Positions 52,193-60,697 are shown, numbered from the stretch's first letter. The stretch: 64,000 nucleotides of DNA from JABWAN01 sp041918175 (GCA_041918175.1 JAYRWE010000107.1:62001-126000), one strand, 5' to 3'. Notes: a model not told the origin generated them from the letters alone. A program made the numbers and translations.

Positions 52193-52245
52193 GTCATTCA
52201 GCAGGGCAGTATCGCCAGCGAGTAAAAAGATTCCTGCTGAATGAC
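52193..52245. repeat. family A palindromic repeat, copy 6 (internally deleted)
   Basis: This is a 53-bp derivative: GTCATTCAGCAGG joins directly to GCAGTATCGCCAGCGAGTAA and GATTCCTGCTGAATGAC. The left inner arm is missing. It lies 37 bp beyond the cysC stop codon. Confidence 0.85.
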
Positions 52246-52281
52246 AGTGGCATGGAGGAGGACACCTTTAATGAAGCGCGA

Positions 52282-52821
52282 TTAGGCACGCGCGAGATAG
52301 CCGAGTTCTTCCATCTTGGCGATGATCTTCATCGCGCTTTCTGTGGGCGTTTCCTTTTCGGTTTCGCAAATCACTTCGGGGTTCTCCGGCGCTTCGTAAG
52401 GATCGCTCACGCCGGTGAATTCTTTAATCTCACCTGCGAGCGCTTTTTTATAGAGGCCCTTCACGTCGCGTTGAATGCAGGTTTCGAGCGAGACTTGCAC
52501 GTACACTTCAATGAAGTCTTTGATCAACGCGCGATTTTCGTCGCGCACGGATTTGTAGGGCGAGATCGCCGCGGCAATCGCCACCACGCCGTTGCGCGTG
52601 AGGAGATCACACACAAAGCCGATGCGGCGAATGTTGATGTCGCGATCTTCGCGCGAGAAGCCGAGGCCCTTGCTCAAATTGGTGCGCACGACGTCGCCGT
52701 CGAGCACTTCGACTTTCGCGCCGCGCTCTTTCAAAAGAGGAACGAGATGTTCCGTGATCGTGGACTTGCCCGCGCCCGAAAGCCCGGTAAACCAAATGGT
52801 GCAACCGCGAGATGTGCTCAT
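52282..52821 (-). CDS. cysC: adenylylsulfate kinase
   Basis: 179-residue APS kinase making PAPS from adenylyl sulfate and ATP. The P-loop is FTGLSGAGKSTI, followed by VEVLDGDVVRTNLSKGLGFSREDR and the FIEVYVQVSLETC segment. Length is normal. It is downstream of sat in the same direction; together they supply PAPS to the three sulfotransferases in this block. Confidence 0.96.
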   Translation of the reverse strand: MSTSRGCTIWFTGLSGAGKSTITEHLVPLLKERGAKVEVLDGDVVRTNLSKGLGFSREDRDINIRRIGFVCDLLTRNGVVAIAAAISPYKSVRDENRALIKDFIEVYVQVSLETCIQRDVKGLYKKALAGEIKEFTGVSDPYEAPENPEVICETEKETPTESAMKIIAKMEELGYLARA

Positions 52822-52872
52822 GGAGAGGAGTCCTTCTTTCTTATATTCGGTGATGATTGTTTGACATCTGCT

Positions 52873-53028
52873 GTTAGTGATCGGTGATCAGTGATCAGTT
52901 ACCAGTTACCAGTGATCAGTTACCAGTTACCAGTTACCAGTGATCAGTTACCAGTAATCAGTGATCAGTTACCAGTGAGGCGTTTCAAGAAAACTGTTTA
53001 CTGATTACTGTTTACTGAACACTGCTCA
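52873..53028. repeat. CAGTTAC / CAGTGAT heptamer repeats around the sat stop codon
   Basis: A run of 7-mers (CAGTGAT, CAGTTAC and CAGTAAT types) is followed by an inverted tail TGTTTACTGATTACTGTTTA. The final CAGTGAGCAG (minus strand) contains the sat stop codon TGA. It is the same repeat class as at 40161 and 63027. Confidence 0.92.
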
Positions 53029-54192
53029 CTGCTTCAAACCATTGATCAACACTTCCGCCACGGTCGCTCGCGTAAATTCCGCGGGCAAAGCTTCGCCGCG
53101 TGAGAGCATTTCGCGCACTTGCGTGCCGGAGAGGATCATGTGGTTGGAGCTATCGTGCGGGCAAGTTTTGCTCGTGACGATGGCGCCGCAGGTTTTGCAA
53201 TAAAACGAGTTTTCAAAATTCAACGTGGTGATGCCCAATTCTTCCGACGTGAAATTCGCGAAGATCTTTTGCGCATCGTAAGTGCCGTAGTATTTGCCGA
53301 CGCCGGCATGATCGCGGCCCACGATGAAATGCGTGCAGCCATAATTCTTGCGGCACATGGCGTGAAAGATCGCCTCGCGCGGACCGGCATAACGCATCGC
53401 CGCGGGGAACACGCTCAACAACACGCGCTGGTTGGGGTAATAATCTTTGATGAGCACTTCATAGCTCGCCATGCGCACGTCGGCCGGGATGTCATCTTTC
53501 TTCGTTTCACCCACGAGCGGATGCAACAACAAGCCATCGACAATTTCCATCGCGCATTTTTGAATGTACTCATGCGCGCGATGTACGGGATTGCGCGTTT
53601 GAAAACCGACGACCGTATTCCAGCCGCGCTCCGCAAAGATGCGGCGCGTCTCTGCCGGGTCGCGACGATAATCCGCAAACGAGATGTTCGAAGGACGATT
53701 CATCACCCACACTTCGCCGGCAAGATACACTTCGCCTTGATTGAGCACGCGCGCAACGCCGGGGTGCGCGGCTTCGGTGGTGCGATAAACTTCCTGCGCT
53801 TCGCGGTTTTTATCATATGTATACTTCTCCGAGATCTTCATCAAACCGAGAATGGCGCCGGGTTGACCTTCGATGGTTTCAACAAGCGCGACTTCTTCGC
53901 TCTCATGCAGTTCATCGGCGACGGTTTGAGAAACGGGCAGCGTAATCGGCAACGACCACACGAGATCGTTCGCGAGCCGCATGCGCGACACGACGCTCTC
54001 GTAATCGGCCTTGCCCATGAAGCCCGTGAGCGGACTCATGGCGCCGTTGGCGATCATTTCCAAATCGGAAACGCCGACTTCCGTCAAATAAACTTTCTTC
54101 AAATCATTTGCGCGGCGCAACGCGGCTTCGCGTTCTTCGCCCTGCAAAAAGCGGTTGATCAATTGACCGCCGTGGGGAATGCTAAGAGACAT
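53026..54192 (-). CDS. sat: sulfate adenylyltransferase
   Basis: 388-residue single-chain ATP sulfurylase (Sat/MetE-unrelated type) making adenylyl sulfate from sulfate and ATP. Motifs are VVGFQTRNPVHRAHEYIQK (QTRNP and H-x-x-H), VGRDHAGVGKYYG and a C-terminal zinc-like CKTCGAIVTSKTCPH. No kinase domain is fused; cysC is separate. It overlaps the upstream sulfotransferase by 11 bp. The final codons and stop fall within a heptamer repeat. Confidence 0.96.
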   Translation of the reverse strand: MSLSIPHGGQLINRFLQGEEREAALRRANDLKKVYLTEVGVSDLEMIANGAMSPLTGFMGKADYESVVSRMRLANDLVWSLPITLPVSQTVADELHESEEVALVETIEGQPGAILGLMKISEKYTYDKNREAQEVYRTTEAAHPGVARVLNQGEVYLAGEVWVMNRPSNISFADYRRDPAETRRIFAERGWNTVVGFQTRNPVHRAHEYIQKCAMEIVDGLLLHPLVGETKKDDIPADVRMASYEVLIKDYYPNQRVLLSVFPAAMRYAGPREAIFHAMCRKNYGCTHFIVGRDHAGVGKYYGTYDAQKIFANFTSEELGITTLNFENSFYCKTCGAIVTSKTCPHDSSNHMILSGTQVREMLSRGEALPAEFTRATVAEVLINGLKQ

Positions 54193-54925
54193 GGGTGTTG
54201 CTCTCCTGTGAAAGAATTTTAGTTTGAGGTGATAGGTTGATGCGATGCGTGTAAATTCTGCTCGTTAAAAACTCCGCCAGCGTTTCCGTGAACGGCAGTT
54301 CGAGAAAACGATAAGCGTGACGCATGACTTCCAGCGGGCGCCGGCAGAAATCTTCATAACAAAATTCATGATAAAAGCGTTGCCGCGAGCCGTATTCGCG
54401 CACGCGATCGACGTGTTGGCGCTGCAATGATTTCCAAAACTCGCGGTCCGGCTCGATGCCGAGCGCGCGTTTGTCGCTGGCAGCAAGCGAAGTTGCGACA
54501 TCTTCCTCATTGCGGATGATGTGGACATAGCGTGCATTCGGATACAGTTCCACAAACAATGGCAACGTCACACACGTGCGCGGATCTTTGAAACCCCAAC
54601 GCGACTCGCCGTCGTAGCCTGCGTCGAGGTATTTTAAGAAGCTCTGCTTCGCGATGCGTTTTGTAACGATCTCGCGATGAGCCAACACCTCTGCCACAGA
54701 CATAATCGGGTTGCGCGCCCAATTTGCGCCGCCGCCCATGATCAAACGATCATTCAAATCAACGAAGAATTTCGATTCGTGATGATGCATGTTCGCTTGC
54801 ATGAACACGCCGAAGCGATGCAAAATTTCCGCAAGAATCGAAGTGCCGGAATGATGCATGCCGAGCACGATCACGGGATCGTCGCGCAGTTGGCGAAGCG
54901 GTGGTTCAACGGCGTGAAGAGACAT
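54182..54925 (-). CDS. sulfotransferase family protein 1
   Basis: 247-residue PAPS-dependent sulfotransferase. The 5'-phosphosulfate loop is VIVLGMHHSGTSILAEIL near residue 20 and the 3'-phosphate site is YVHIIRNEEDVATSLAAS near 135. A KDPRTCVTLPLF segment lies between. The ATG at 54925 is preferred over a TTG two codons upstream. The gene overlaps sat by 11 bp, so PAPS-related enzyme and transferase are co-translated. The acceptor is unknown; a surface glycan or lipid is likely. Confidence 0.9.
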   Translation of the reverse strand: MSLHAVEPPLRQLRDDPVIVLGMHHSGTSILAEILHRFGVFMQANMHHHESKFFVDLNDRLIMGGGANWARNPIMSVAEVLAHREIVTKRIAKQSFLKYLDAGYDGESRWGFKDPRTCVTLPLFVELYPNARYVHIIRNEEDVATSLAASDKRALGIEPDREFWKSLQRQHVDRVREYGSRQRFYHEFCYEDFCRRPLEVMRHAYRFLELPFTETLAEFLTSRIYTHRINLSPQTKILSQESNTHVS

Positions 54926-55019
54926 TTTCAAAATCTTTTTTCGTTGGCAATTGCTCGGCTAAAATGCCTGATGAAATTTGACGATCACATTCGGTAACGA
55001 GGCACACCACTCGTATCAT

Positions 55020-55090
55020 GTCATTCAGCAGGAATCTTTTTGAGCACTGGCATGAACCTCCAGCGAGTAAAAGGATTCCTGCTGAATGAC
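55020..55090. repeat. family A palindromic repeat, copy 7 (forms a gene end)
   Basis: This is a complete 71-bp core (GTCATTCAGCAGGAATC to GATTCCTGCTGAATGAC) with the left outer arm GATGAAATTTGACGATCAC and ATTCGGTAACGAGGCACAC. On the minus strand it is read as the last 21 codons and stop of the sulfotransferase gene. Confidence 0.95.
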
Positions 55091-55903
55091 AATTCGTGGA
55101 GATGATTGCCGATTTTGTCGGATCAAGCCCGTCTCCGAAAACTCCAAGCCGAAATCCTTCAACAATAACTTCATCTGCGGATCATGCACGATGTCATGCT
55201 GCACCTGTGGATCAAGATGCTCGCGCCAACGGAGGTCGTGAAAGTTCGTGCGCTTGTTGGCTTCGTAAAAATCTTCTTCTGAAGGCGTATAATTTTCGAG
55301 AAAGGCCGCGGTGGCGCCGTTGCGGCCCGGGCCGTGATGCTCGAAGCGCCAATATTCTTTTTGCGCCGGCTCATAAGTGAATCCGAGCCACGCGCACACT
55401 TCGCTTAACGTCGCTTCCGTTTGTTCCGCCACCTCGTTGTAAGTCACGACGCGATGCTCCAAGCCATTCTCGCGCAGAAAATTTCGAATCTCGTAGTTCT
55501 TCTCCATCCAATCGAGATGATCGGGCGTGCGATTGCGCATTTGCAGCGAGTATGCAATCGCACGCGGATCGCGGAGCAAATGGATATAGCGGCGTTCGAA
55601 GCGTTCCTCCGCCAAAAATTTTTTGCTCCACGAAATTGTTTTAGAATTATCCACAAGCAAACTCTTAGCGGCGCGTTCCAACACCGTCGCGTGAATGTGT
55701 TTCGATTTCAACTGCGCCACATCATGAAACACCGGACATGCGCGCTGCTTTTCTTCACACAAACGGCACGGCATCGGCTCGTCATGAAACATCTTGTTGA
55801 GTTCGCCCACGTAAAACGCGCGCGAATGGCTGCCGAGCAGCAGCGCGAGCCAAGTAGAGCCGCTATAATTCGAAGAAAGAATAAAAAGGACGGTGGGTTT
55901 CAT
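55025..55903 (-). CDS. sulfotransferase family protein 2, with repeat-encoded C-terminus
   Basis: 292-residue PAPS sulfotransferase. The phosphosulfate loop is LFILSSNYSGSTWLALLL at the N-terminus and the 3'-phosphate motif YIHLLRDPRAIAYSLQM near residue 112. A Cys-rich stretch, CRLCEEKQRACPVF, is near residue 45. Residues about 272-292 and the TGA stop are encoded by a family A repeat on the opposite strand; the end of the native protein was probably near 270. It lies between two other sulfotransferase genes. Confidence 0.9.
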   Translation of the reverse strand: MKPTVLFILSSNYSGSTWLALLLGSHSRAFYVGELNKMFHDEPMPCRLCEEKQRACPVFHDVAQLKSKHIHATVLERAAKSLLVDNSKTISWSKKFLAEERFERRYIHLLRDPRAIAYSLQMRNRTPDHLDWMEKNYEIRNFLRENGLEHRVVTYNEVAEQTEATLSEVCAWLGFTYEPAQKEYWRFEHHGPGRNGATAAFLENYTPSEEDFYEANKRTNFHDLRWREHLDPQVQHDIVHDPQMKLLLKDFGLEFSETGLIRQNRQSSPRIVIQQESFYSLEVHASAQKDSC

Positions 55904-55944
55904 TTCGCCAAAGACTTTCGAAGTAAGGGCGCCCCCGCTTTCAT

Positions 55945-56013
55945 GTCATTCAGAAGGAATCTTTTAAGCACTGGGAACATCTCCGGCGCATGAAGAGATT
56001 CTTACAAAATGAC
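55945..56013. repeat. family A palindromic repeat, copy 8 (diverged)
   Basis: This is a 69-bp copy (GTCATTCAGAAGGAATC to GATTCTTACAAAATGAC) with changes in the right arm. It lies between two sulfotransferase genes. Confidence 0.82.
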
Positions 56014-56036
56014 ACCGCGAGGCGGAGCTTCAAACA

Positions 56037-56810
56037 CTAAGCAACATATCCAAACTGCGCCAACAAAGGGCGCAACAACTCTTCCACACGCGCGGCTTCT
56101 TCGGGCGACATGTTTTCGCGCCAACGACCGATGCGCACGCCGTGGTCTTCGCGAAACCACTTCACTTGCTTCTGCGCGTGATAGGAGTTCGCAGTCTCGT
56201 TTTGAATGTTGGCGCAAAACGCGGCGACTTCCGGCGTAAAGGATAATTCTAAAAACGCAAATAACTCGCGCGCCTTGCGTTCGGGTTGCGCCACCAAATC
56301 TTCGTAGCGCAGCATGAAGTGCGGCGTATGCGCGAGATCGTGCAGCGCAATTTCCATGATCGTTTTCCATGCCGCGGCACAGCGAACGACACCTTGCTCG
56401 GCTTGCATGAGTTGTTGCCACGAGGGCGGCTTCAAATGGCGCCATTCGCTGCCGCCAATGCCGGGAAGCATCGAACATGCAACGTCGCGACCATCGCGCA
56501 CGATATGAATGAGCTTGGCTTCAGGAAAGACTGCGCGAATGAAGGGCACGCGCAAAACGCTTCGCGGACATTTTTCCACAAAGAGCGCCGCGGCGCCTTG
56601 CTCTTCCGCAAATTTTTTCCGAATGACGCGCTGCACCTCGGGCGTGGCGTGCGCATGCGTCAAACGATGCGATGCGTTTTCTCCCAGGCCAGCGCGATCC
56701 CACACGGCATGGGCCTCGTGCTTATAACTCACTTGTGGATGCGCCGCGATCAACTCGCCCAATATGCTCGTGCCCGAGCGCGCACATCCCATCACCAAAG
56801 CAATGTTCAT
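56037..56810 (-). CDS. sulfotransferase family protein 3
   Basis: 257-residue PAPS sulfotransferase with the 5' loop ALVMGCARSGTSILGELIA at the start and LIHIVRDGRDVACSMLPG near residue 100 (3'-phosphate site). The C-terminal region has KWFREDHGVRIGRWRENM, common in bacterial sulfotransferases. It starts the block that runs through sat, cysC and the glycosyltransferase, but a family A copy separates it from the next gene. Confidence 0.9.
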   Translation of the reverse strand: MNIALVMGCARSGTSILGELIAAHPQVSYKHEAHAVWDRAGLGENASHRLTHAHATPEVQRVIRKKFAEEQGAAALFVEKCPRSVLRVPFIRAVFPEAKLIHIVRDGRDVACSMLPGIGGSEWRHLKPPSWQQLMQAEQGVVRCAAAWKTIMEIALHDLAHTPHFMLRYEDLVAQPERKARELFAFLELSFTPEVAAFCANIQNETANSYHAQKQVKWFREDHGVRIGRWRENMSPEEAARVEELLRPLLAQFGYVA

Positions 56811-56978
56811 GATTTGCGGTCAAAATGATTTAAACCGAGGCGAGCGCCTAGCTTTTTTACAAACAGCCAAAACAACTTGGGGTTTATTACTGACTAAAGG
56901 CGGGGTTTGCGGGAATCGAGGAGAAAATTAACAGAAGAGAAAGAATGCCCGAGGGCGGAGATAAAACTTCGTGCGGAC

Positions 56979-58382
56979 TCAAGTCGCGATCATCGCAAGG
57001 CTATCGCAGATGAAGTGCACGTCCTCATCTTGCAACGTGCGCGCATCGAGCCAGAGCCGATCTTCACGCACATAGCCAAGTATCGGCACGCGCGCGAGGC
57101 GCAAATTTTTCGCCAAAGCGTTGGGCGAGAAGGAAGAACTCTTAAGCGTCACGGCAACGCTCGCAATTTTTTCCAAAGGCAGAGCGCCGCTGCCGGCCTC
57201 GCTTTCCGCGGTCACAATTTGCAGATCGAAGCGCGACCCGCAAACAGAGCCTAACAACGCATGCAATTTTTCCGCGCGTTCTTGCACAACAGATACCGGC
57301 TCGGCCATCATGCGAAAAACTTCGTGCTCTTTTATCAAACAAGCCGGATTTAAAAACAAACGCAGCGTGCTCTCCAGCAGAGCAAGCGTGAGCTTGTCGC
57401 AGCGCAACGCGCGCATGAGCGGATTCTTTTTCACTTTGTTGATGAGATCGCGCGTGCCCACGATCAAGCCGCATTGCGGGCCGCCGAGCACTTTATCGCC
57501 GCTGAACGTGACGAGGTGCGCGCCGGCCTGAATACTCTCAGCGACCACCGGCTCATACGGCAAGCCCCACTTGCGCAGATCAACGAGCACGCCGCCGCCG
57601 AGGTCATGCACGAGCACCACGTTGCGTTCGACCGCGAGCTTTGCCAACTCTTTCAACTCCACCTCATGCGTGAATCCGAGAATGCGATAGTTGCTCGTGT
57701 GTACGACGAGAAATCCCGCGGTGCGCGCTGTGATCGCGTTGGCATAGTCAACGAGTTTCGTTTTGTTCGTCGTTCCAATCTCAACGAGACGCGCGCCGCT
57801 TTTCTTCACCACCTCAGGCATGCGAAAGGAGCCGCCGATTTCCACAAGCTGGCCGCGCGAGGTGATGATTTCTTTTTTGTCGGCAATGGTATTTAAAACG
57901 AGCAGCACGGCTGCGGCGTTGTTGTTCACGACGCACGCCGCCTCCGCGCCGGTCAACTCGCGCAACAAACGTTCGACATGCTGATGGCGGTCGCCGCGTT
58001 TGCCGGTGGCGAGATCAAATTCCAAATTGCAAAAGCCCTCGCTTACCTCTTGCATTGCCTTTTTCGCAGCCGCCGAAAACATGGCTCGGCCCAATCCCGT
58101 GTGCAGAATCACGCCCGTGGCGTTGATGACTTTTTTCAAACTCGGCGTGAGCAGCTTGGCCGCTTCTTCGAGCGTGAGCGCGAGGGCTTGGTTCAATGCG
58201 AGAACTTCATCGACGCGTACGGGCACTTGCTTCATCCAACTCTCGCGTAGAATGGCAACTGCGCGGCGCGCGCATTGGGTTAATATTTCAGGCGAGAGCG
58301 AGGCAGTTAAACTTTGCGCACGCTCGTGCTGCAGCAGTTGATCGATTGCAGGCAAGTAGCGCAGAGGTTGTTGGGGAGGCAT
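56979..58382 (-). CDS. selA: L-seryl-tRNA(Sec) selenium transferase
   Basis: 467-residue PLP enzyme converting Ser-tRNA(Sec) to Sec-tRNA(Sec) with selenophosphate. It shows the N-terminal helical domain (LPAIDQLL), the PLP-lysine motif VTFSGDKVLGGPQCGLIVG at about residue 300, and VINATGVILHTGLGRA and NNNAAAVLLVLN in the middle. The length is normal. selB, selD and a tRNA(Sec) gene are not in the window, so selenocysteine use is implied but not complete here. The gene is divergent from the small pair at 58541. Confidence 0.95.
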   Translation of the reverse strand: MPPQQPLRYLPAIDQLLQHERAQSLTASLSPEILTQCARRAVAILRESWMKQVPVRVDEVLALNQALALTLEEAAKLLTPSLKKVINATGVILHTGLGRAMFSAAAKKAMQEVSEGFCNLEFDLATGKRGDRHQHVERLLRELTGAEAACVVNNNAAAVLLVLNTIADKKEIITSRGQLVEIGGSFRMPEVVKKSGARLVEIGTTNKTKLVDYANAITARTAGFLVVHTSNYRILGFTHEVELKELAKLAVERNVVLVHDLGGGVLVDLRKWGLPYEPVVAESIQAGAHLVTFSGDKVLGGPQCGLIVGTRDLINKVKKNPLMRALRCDKLTLALLESTLRLFLNPACLIKEHEVFRMMAEPVSVVQERAEKLHALLGSVCGSRFDLQIVTAESEAGSGALPLEKIASVAVTLKSSSFSPNALAKNLRLARVPILGYVREDRLWLDARTLQDEDVHFICDSLAMIAT

Positions 58383-58540
58383 GAATCATGATCCTTGTTG
58401 AATGAGCATACGGACGCGGCAATATATCGAGCTTGCTTTGGCAAAGCAAGGAGAAAGGCCGAGGCGATCTTGCCTGAGAATAGCTGCTTGCAATTTAAGC
58501 GCGTAGAACATACCTTTTGGCTAATAAAAAGAGGCTGATC
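58383..58540. promoter_or_regulatory. divergent region selA / 58541 with palindrome
   Basis: These 158 bp between divergent genes hold the perfect palindrome CTTGCTTTGGCAAAGCAAG (58432-58450), which could be an operator. No clear -35/-10 boxes were found. Confidence 0.35.
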
Positions 58541-58933
58541 ATGCACAGAACGATTACATTCGAAGTCGCGGGCAATGAGCTCACACGCGCGCACAGGGCC
58601 GTGCTGCAAGCAGGATTCAAGATAGAAGAATACTTGCACATCGTGATCAAGGCCGCGGCTTCCGCTCCCACAACGCAGGAAGATAGCGTCGAGCGCATCT
58701 TTCATCTTCTTCCAAACAACACGGTGTTGAATTTGGCAAATACCAAAACGGCTGAAAAGGACAGCAAGCGACTCAGCCGGTTGCTTGAAAAACAAAATGC
58801 CGGCAAGCTCAATGTCAAGGAGCACCATCAGCTTTCTGCGTTGGCGGAAGAATATGAACGTGGCACGCTACGAAAAGCTTATGCCTTGGCGGAAGCTGTC
58901 CGGCGCGGTCTCATGCCGCCGATGCAATCATGA
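58541..58933 (+). CDS. small protein paired with HNH nuclease, unknown
   Basis: 130-residue, mostly helical and charged protein, not recognised. It starts MHRTITFEVAGNEL, then KIEEYLHIVIKAAAS, and ends with a LAEAVRRGLMPP tail. The ATG at 58541 is preceded by AAGAGG; a TTG eight codons upstream is possible. It overlaps the HNH gene by 4 bp (ATGA), so the two are co-translated. The pair may be a toxin-antitoxin-like or nuclease-control module, which is inference from context only. Confidence 0.65.
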   Translation: MHRTITFEVAGNELTRAHRAVLQAGFKIEEYLHIVIKAAASAPTTQEDSVERIFHLLPNNTVLNLANTKTAEKDSKRLSRLLEKQNAGKLNVKEHHQLSALAEEYERGTLRKAYALAEAVRRGLMPPMQS

Positions 58934-59352
58934 GTCGCGCAAAAGAAAAACTGCGGCAGCGTGTTTTCGAGAGAGCACATTTTGAGTGTGAATATTGTCG
59001 AAGCGCTCAATACTTGCTGTCAGATGATTTGGAGATTGATCATATTTGTCCGAAAGCTAGAGGTGGCAGGACCATCGACAATAATCTCTGCGCAGCCTGC
59101 CGGAAATGTAACGAACTCAAAAGAGTTCAGATCAATGCCGTTGATCCTCGCACAGAAAAACGCGCACCGCTATACAACGCTCGAACGCAACTATGGAGCG
59201 AACATTTTACGTTTTCCCCTGATGGCGGCCTGATTATCGGCAAGACTCCAACGGGTCGTGCGACGGTTGCGGCATTACAACTCAATCGTCCACGCGCAGT
59301 ACTGTTGCGCCGTTTGTGGATAAAAGCCGGTTGGAAGCCGCCGAGAGTCTGA
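58930..59352 (+). CDS. HNH endonuclease family protein
   Basis: 140-residue HNH nuclease with the compact core: FECEYCRSAQ (first CxxC), LEIDHICPKARGG (Asp-His catalytic pair), NNLCAACRKCNELKR (Asn and second CxxC). Zinc-binding cysteines and the catalytic His are intact. The C-terminal 60 residues (FSPDGGLIIGKTPTGRATV) are common to the stand-alone branch frequent in cyanobacteria and related groups. It is coupled to the small gene before it. The DNA target and role are unknown. Confidence 0.9.
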   Translation: MSRAKEKLRQRVFERAHFECEYCRSAQYLLSDDLEIDHICPKARGGRTIDNNLCAACRKCNELKRVQINAVDPRTEKRAPLYNARTQLWSEHFTFSPDGGLIIGKTPTGRATVAALQLNRPRAVLLRRLWIKAGWKPPRV

Positions 59353-59660
59353 GTCAATTCTTTGCTCTGGTTATATTTCTTCTGCTCATCAGCAATATTG
59401 GCCTTGCCCCGCAAGCAAAATTTTCTTCACACCTCTCTCCCTCCATTTCCTGCAATAAGTTAGCACCATCTCGACAAATCCCATGCCGCGCAGCCGGAAT
59501 AAGGCTTGACAATGAAGGCGCTTATTCTAAATTAACGAGTCGTTTAAAATTCAGATGAACGCTTGTTGCAAACTTTTTTCAACGAACACAACGTAGCACA
59601 ACTTCCAGTTTGCTAAAAATACAAGCTGGAAGCTTGCGCGACGACTCTGGAGCAATAGCG
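59353..59660. other. 308-bp gap before gatC
   Basis: No gene is supported; open frames here are short and random-looking. It holds a possible sigma70-like promoter at 59506-59533. The 5' end is AT-rich. Confidence 0.45.
59506..59533 (+). promoter_or_regulatory. candidate promoter upstream of gatC
   Basis: TTGACA (59506) is followed after 16 bp by TAAATT (59528), a perfect -35 box with a partial -10 box. It is about 128 bp before the gatC start. The match is modest and untested. Confidence 0.35.
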
Positions 59661-59948
59661 ATGGCAATCACCATTCAAGAAGTGCAACATCTCGCAAAGC
59701 TGGCTAAACTTTCGTTCAAGGATGATGAGCTTGCGAAGATCGCGCAGGAACTCGATGCCATCGTCGGCTACGTCGAGCAGCTTAAAGAGCTGAATGTCGA
59801 AGGCATCGCGCCCACTTCGCATGTGCTTGATCTCGCCAATGTGTTTCGCGCAGACAAAGTCGAACCCGCATTGCCGGTCGAAGAAGTTTTGCGTAATGCG
59901 CCCGCAACGAATCATGGTTATTTCAGCGTGCCGAAAGTGATTGGATGA
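59661..59948 (+). CDS. gatC: Asp/Glu-tRNA amidotransferase subunit C
   Basis: 95-residue small subunit of the GatCAB amidotransferase that makes Gln-tRNA(Gln) or Asn-tRNA(Asn). The family pattern ITIQEVQHLAKLAKLSF followed by LDAIVGYVEQLKELN and VEGIAPTSH is complete. gatA and gatB are not in the window. The ATG at 59661 is used; the frame is open further upstream without homology. Its stop overlaps the kdsB start (ATGATG/TGA), so the genes are coupled. Confidence 0.95.
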   Translation: MAITIQEVQHLAKLAKLSFKDDELAKIAQELDAIVGYVEQLKELNVEGIAPTSHVLDLANVFRADKVEPALPVEEVLRNAPATNHGYFSVPKVIG

Positions 59949-60697
59949 TGAAGATTCTTGGCGTCATACCCGCGCGTTATGCTTCCACGCGCTTCCCCGG
60001 AAAACCGCTCGCGCTTGTTGGCGGCAAGCCTATGATTCAATGCGTGTATGAACGCGCGCGCCAAGCACGCATGCTCACGGATTTGTGCGTGGCCACGGAT
60101 GACGAGCGCATCGCGAATGTGGTTGAAGGATTCGGCGGCCAAGTGTTCATGACCGCGGACGATCATCCCAGCGGCAGCGATCGCATCGCCGAAGTCGTAG
60201 GCAGCTATCTTCCCAACATCGACATTGTCGTCAACATTCAAGGCGATGAGCCGCTGATTGCGCCGGAGGCGATTGATCTCGCCGTGAGCATTCTGCGCAC
60301 GGATCCCAATGCCGAAGTGAGTACGCTCGCGCGGACGATCACGAGTGTGAGTGAGTTGGAGAATCCGAATATCGTGAAAGTCGTTGTCGCTGCCGATCAA
60401 ACCGCGCTCTACTTCTCGCGCTCGCCTATTCCCTTCTGCCGCGATTCCAAGTCCCGCGAAGACTGGCTCAAATTCTATCCCTATCTGAAACACCTCGGCG
60501 TGTATGTTTATCGCCGCGAAACGCTGCTGGAGTTTGTCGATTGGCCGCCCGGAAATTTAGAACGCCTCGAACAACTTGAGCAACTACGCTTCCTCGAACA
60601 CGGCATCAAAATTCACGTCGCGCGCACGGAATACGACAGCCGCTGCGTGGACACGCCGGAAGATTTGGAGGCGCTCAATCGGGATTTGAGGGCGTGA
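59945..60697 (+). CDS. kdsB: 3-deoxy-manno-octulosonate cytidylyltransferase
   Basis: 250-residue enzyme activating Kdo with CTP for LPS inner-core synthesis, in the cytoplasm. The signature GVIPARYASTRFPGKPLALVGGKP starts the protein, with VNIQGDEPLI near residue 98 and a GVYVYRRETLLEFVDWPP segment. The length is normal. It indicates an LPS-bearing outer membrane. The start is at 59945, or one codon later at 59948. Confidence 0.96.
   Translation: MMKILGVIPARYASTRFPGKPLALVGGKPMIQCVYERARQARMLTDLCVATDDERIANVVEGFGGQVFMTADDHPSGSDRIAEVVGSYLPNIDIVVNIQGDEPLIAPEAIDLAVSILRTDPNAEVSTLARTITSVSELENPNIVKVVVAADQTALYFSRSPIPFCRDSKSREDWLKFYPYLKHLGVYVYRRETLLEFVDWPPGNLERLEQLEQLRFLEHGIKIHVARTEYDSRCVDTPEDLEALNRDLRA

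Noticed and set aside
52873..53028. Possible origin iterons or regulator sites
   Set aside because: The heptamers overlap a stop codon and have an inverted tail; no replication gene is near, and the same class follows other stop codons.
59316..59558. Open frame after the HNH gene
   Set aside because: Overlaps the HNH stop, contains the candidate promoter and has no recognisable features.
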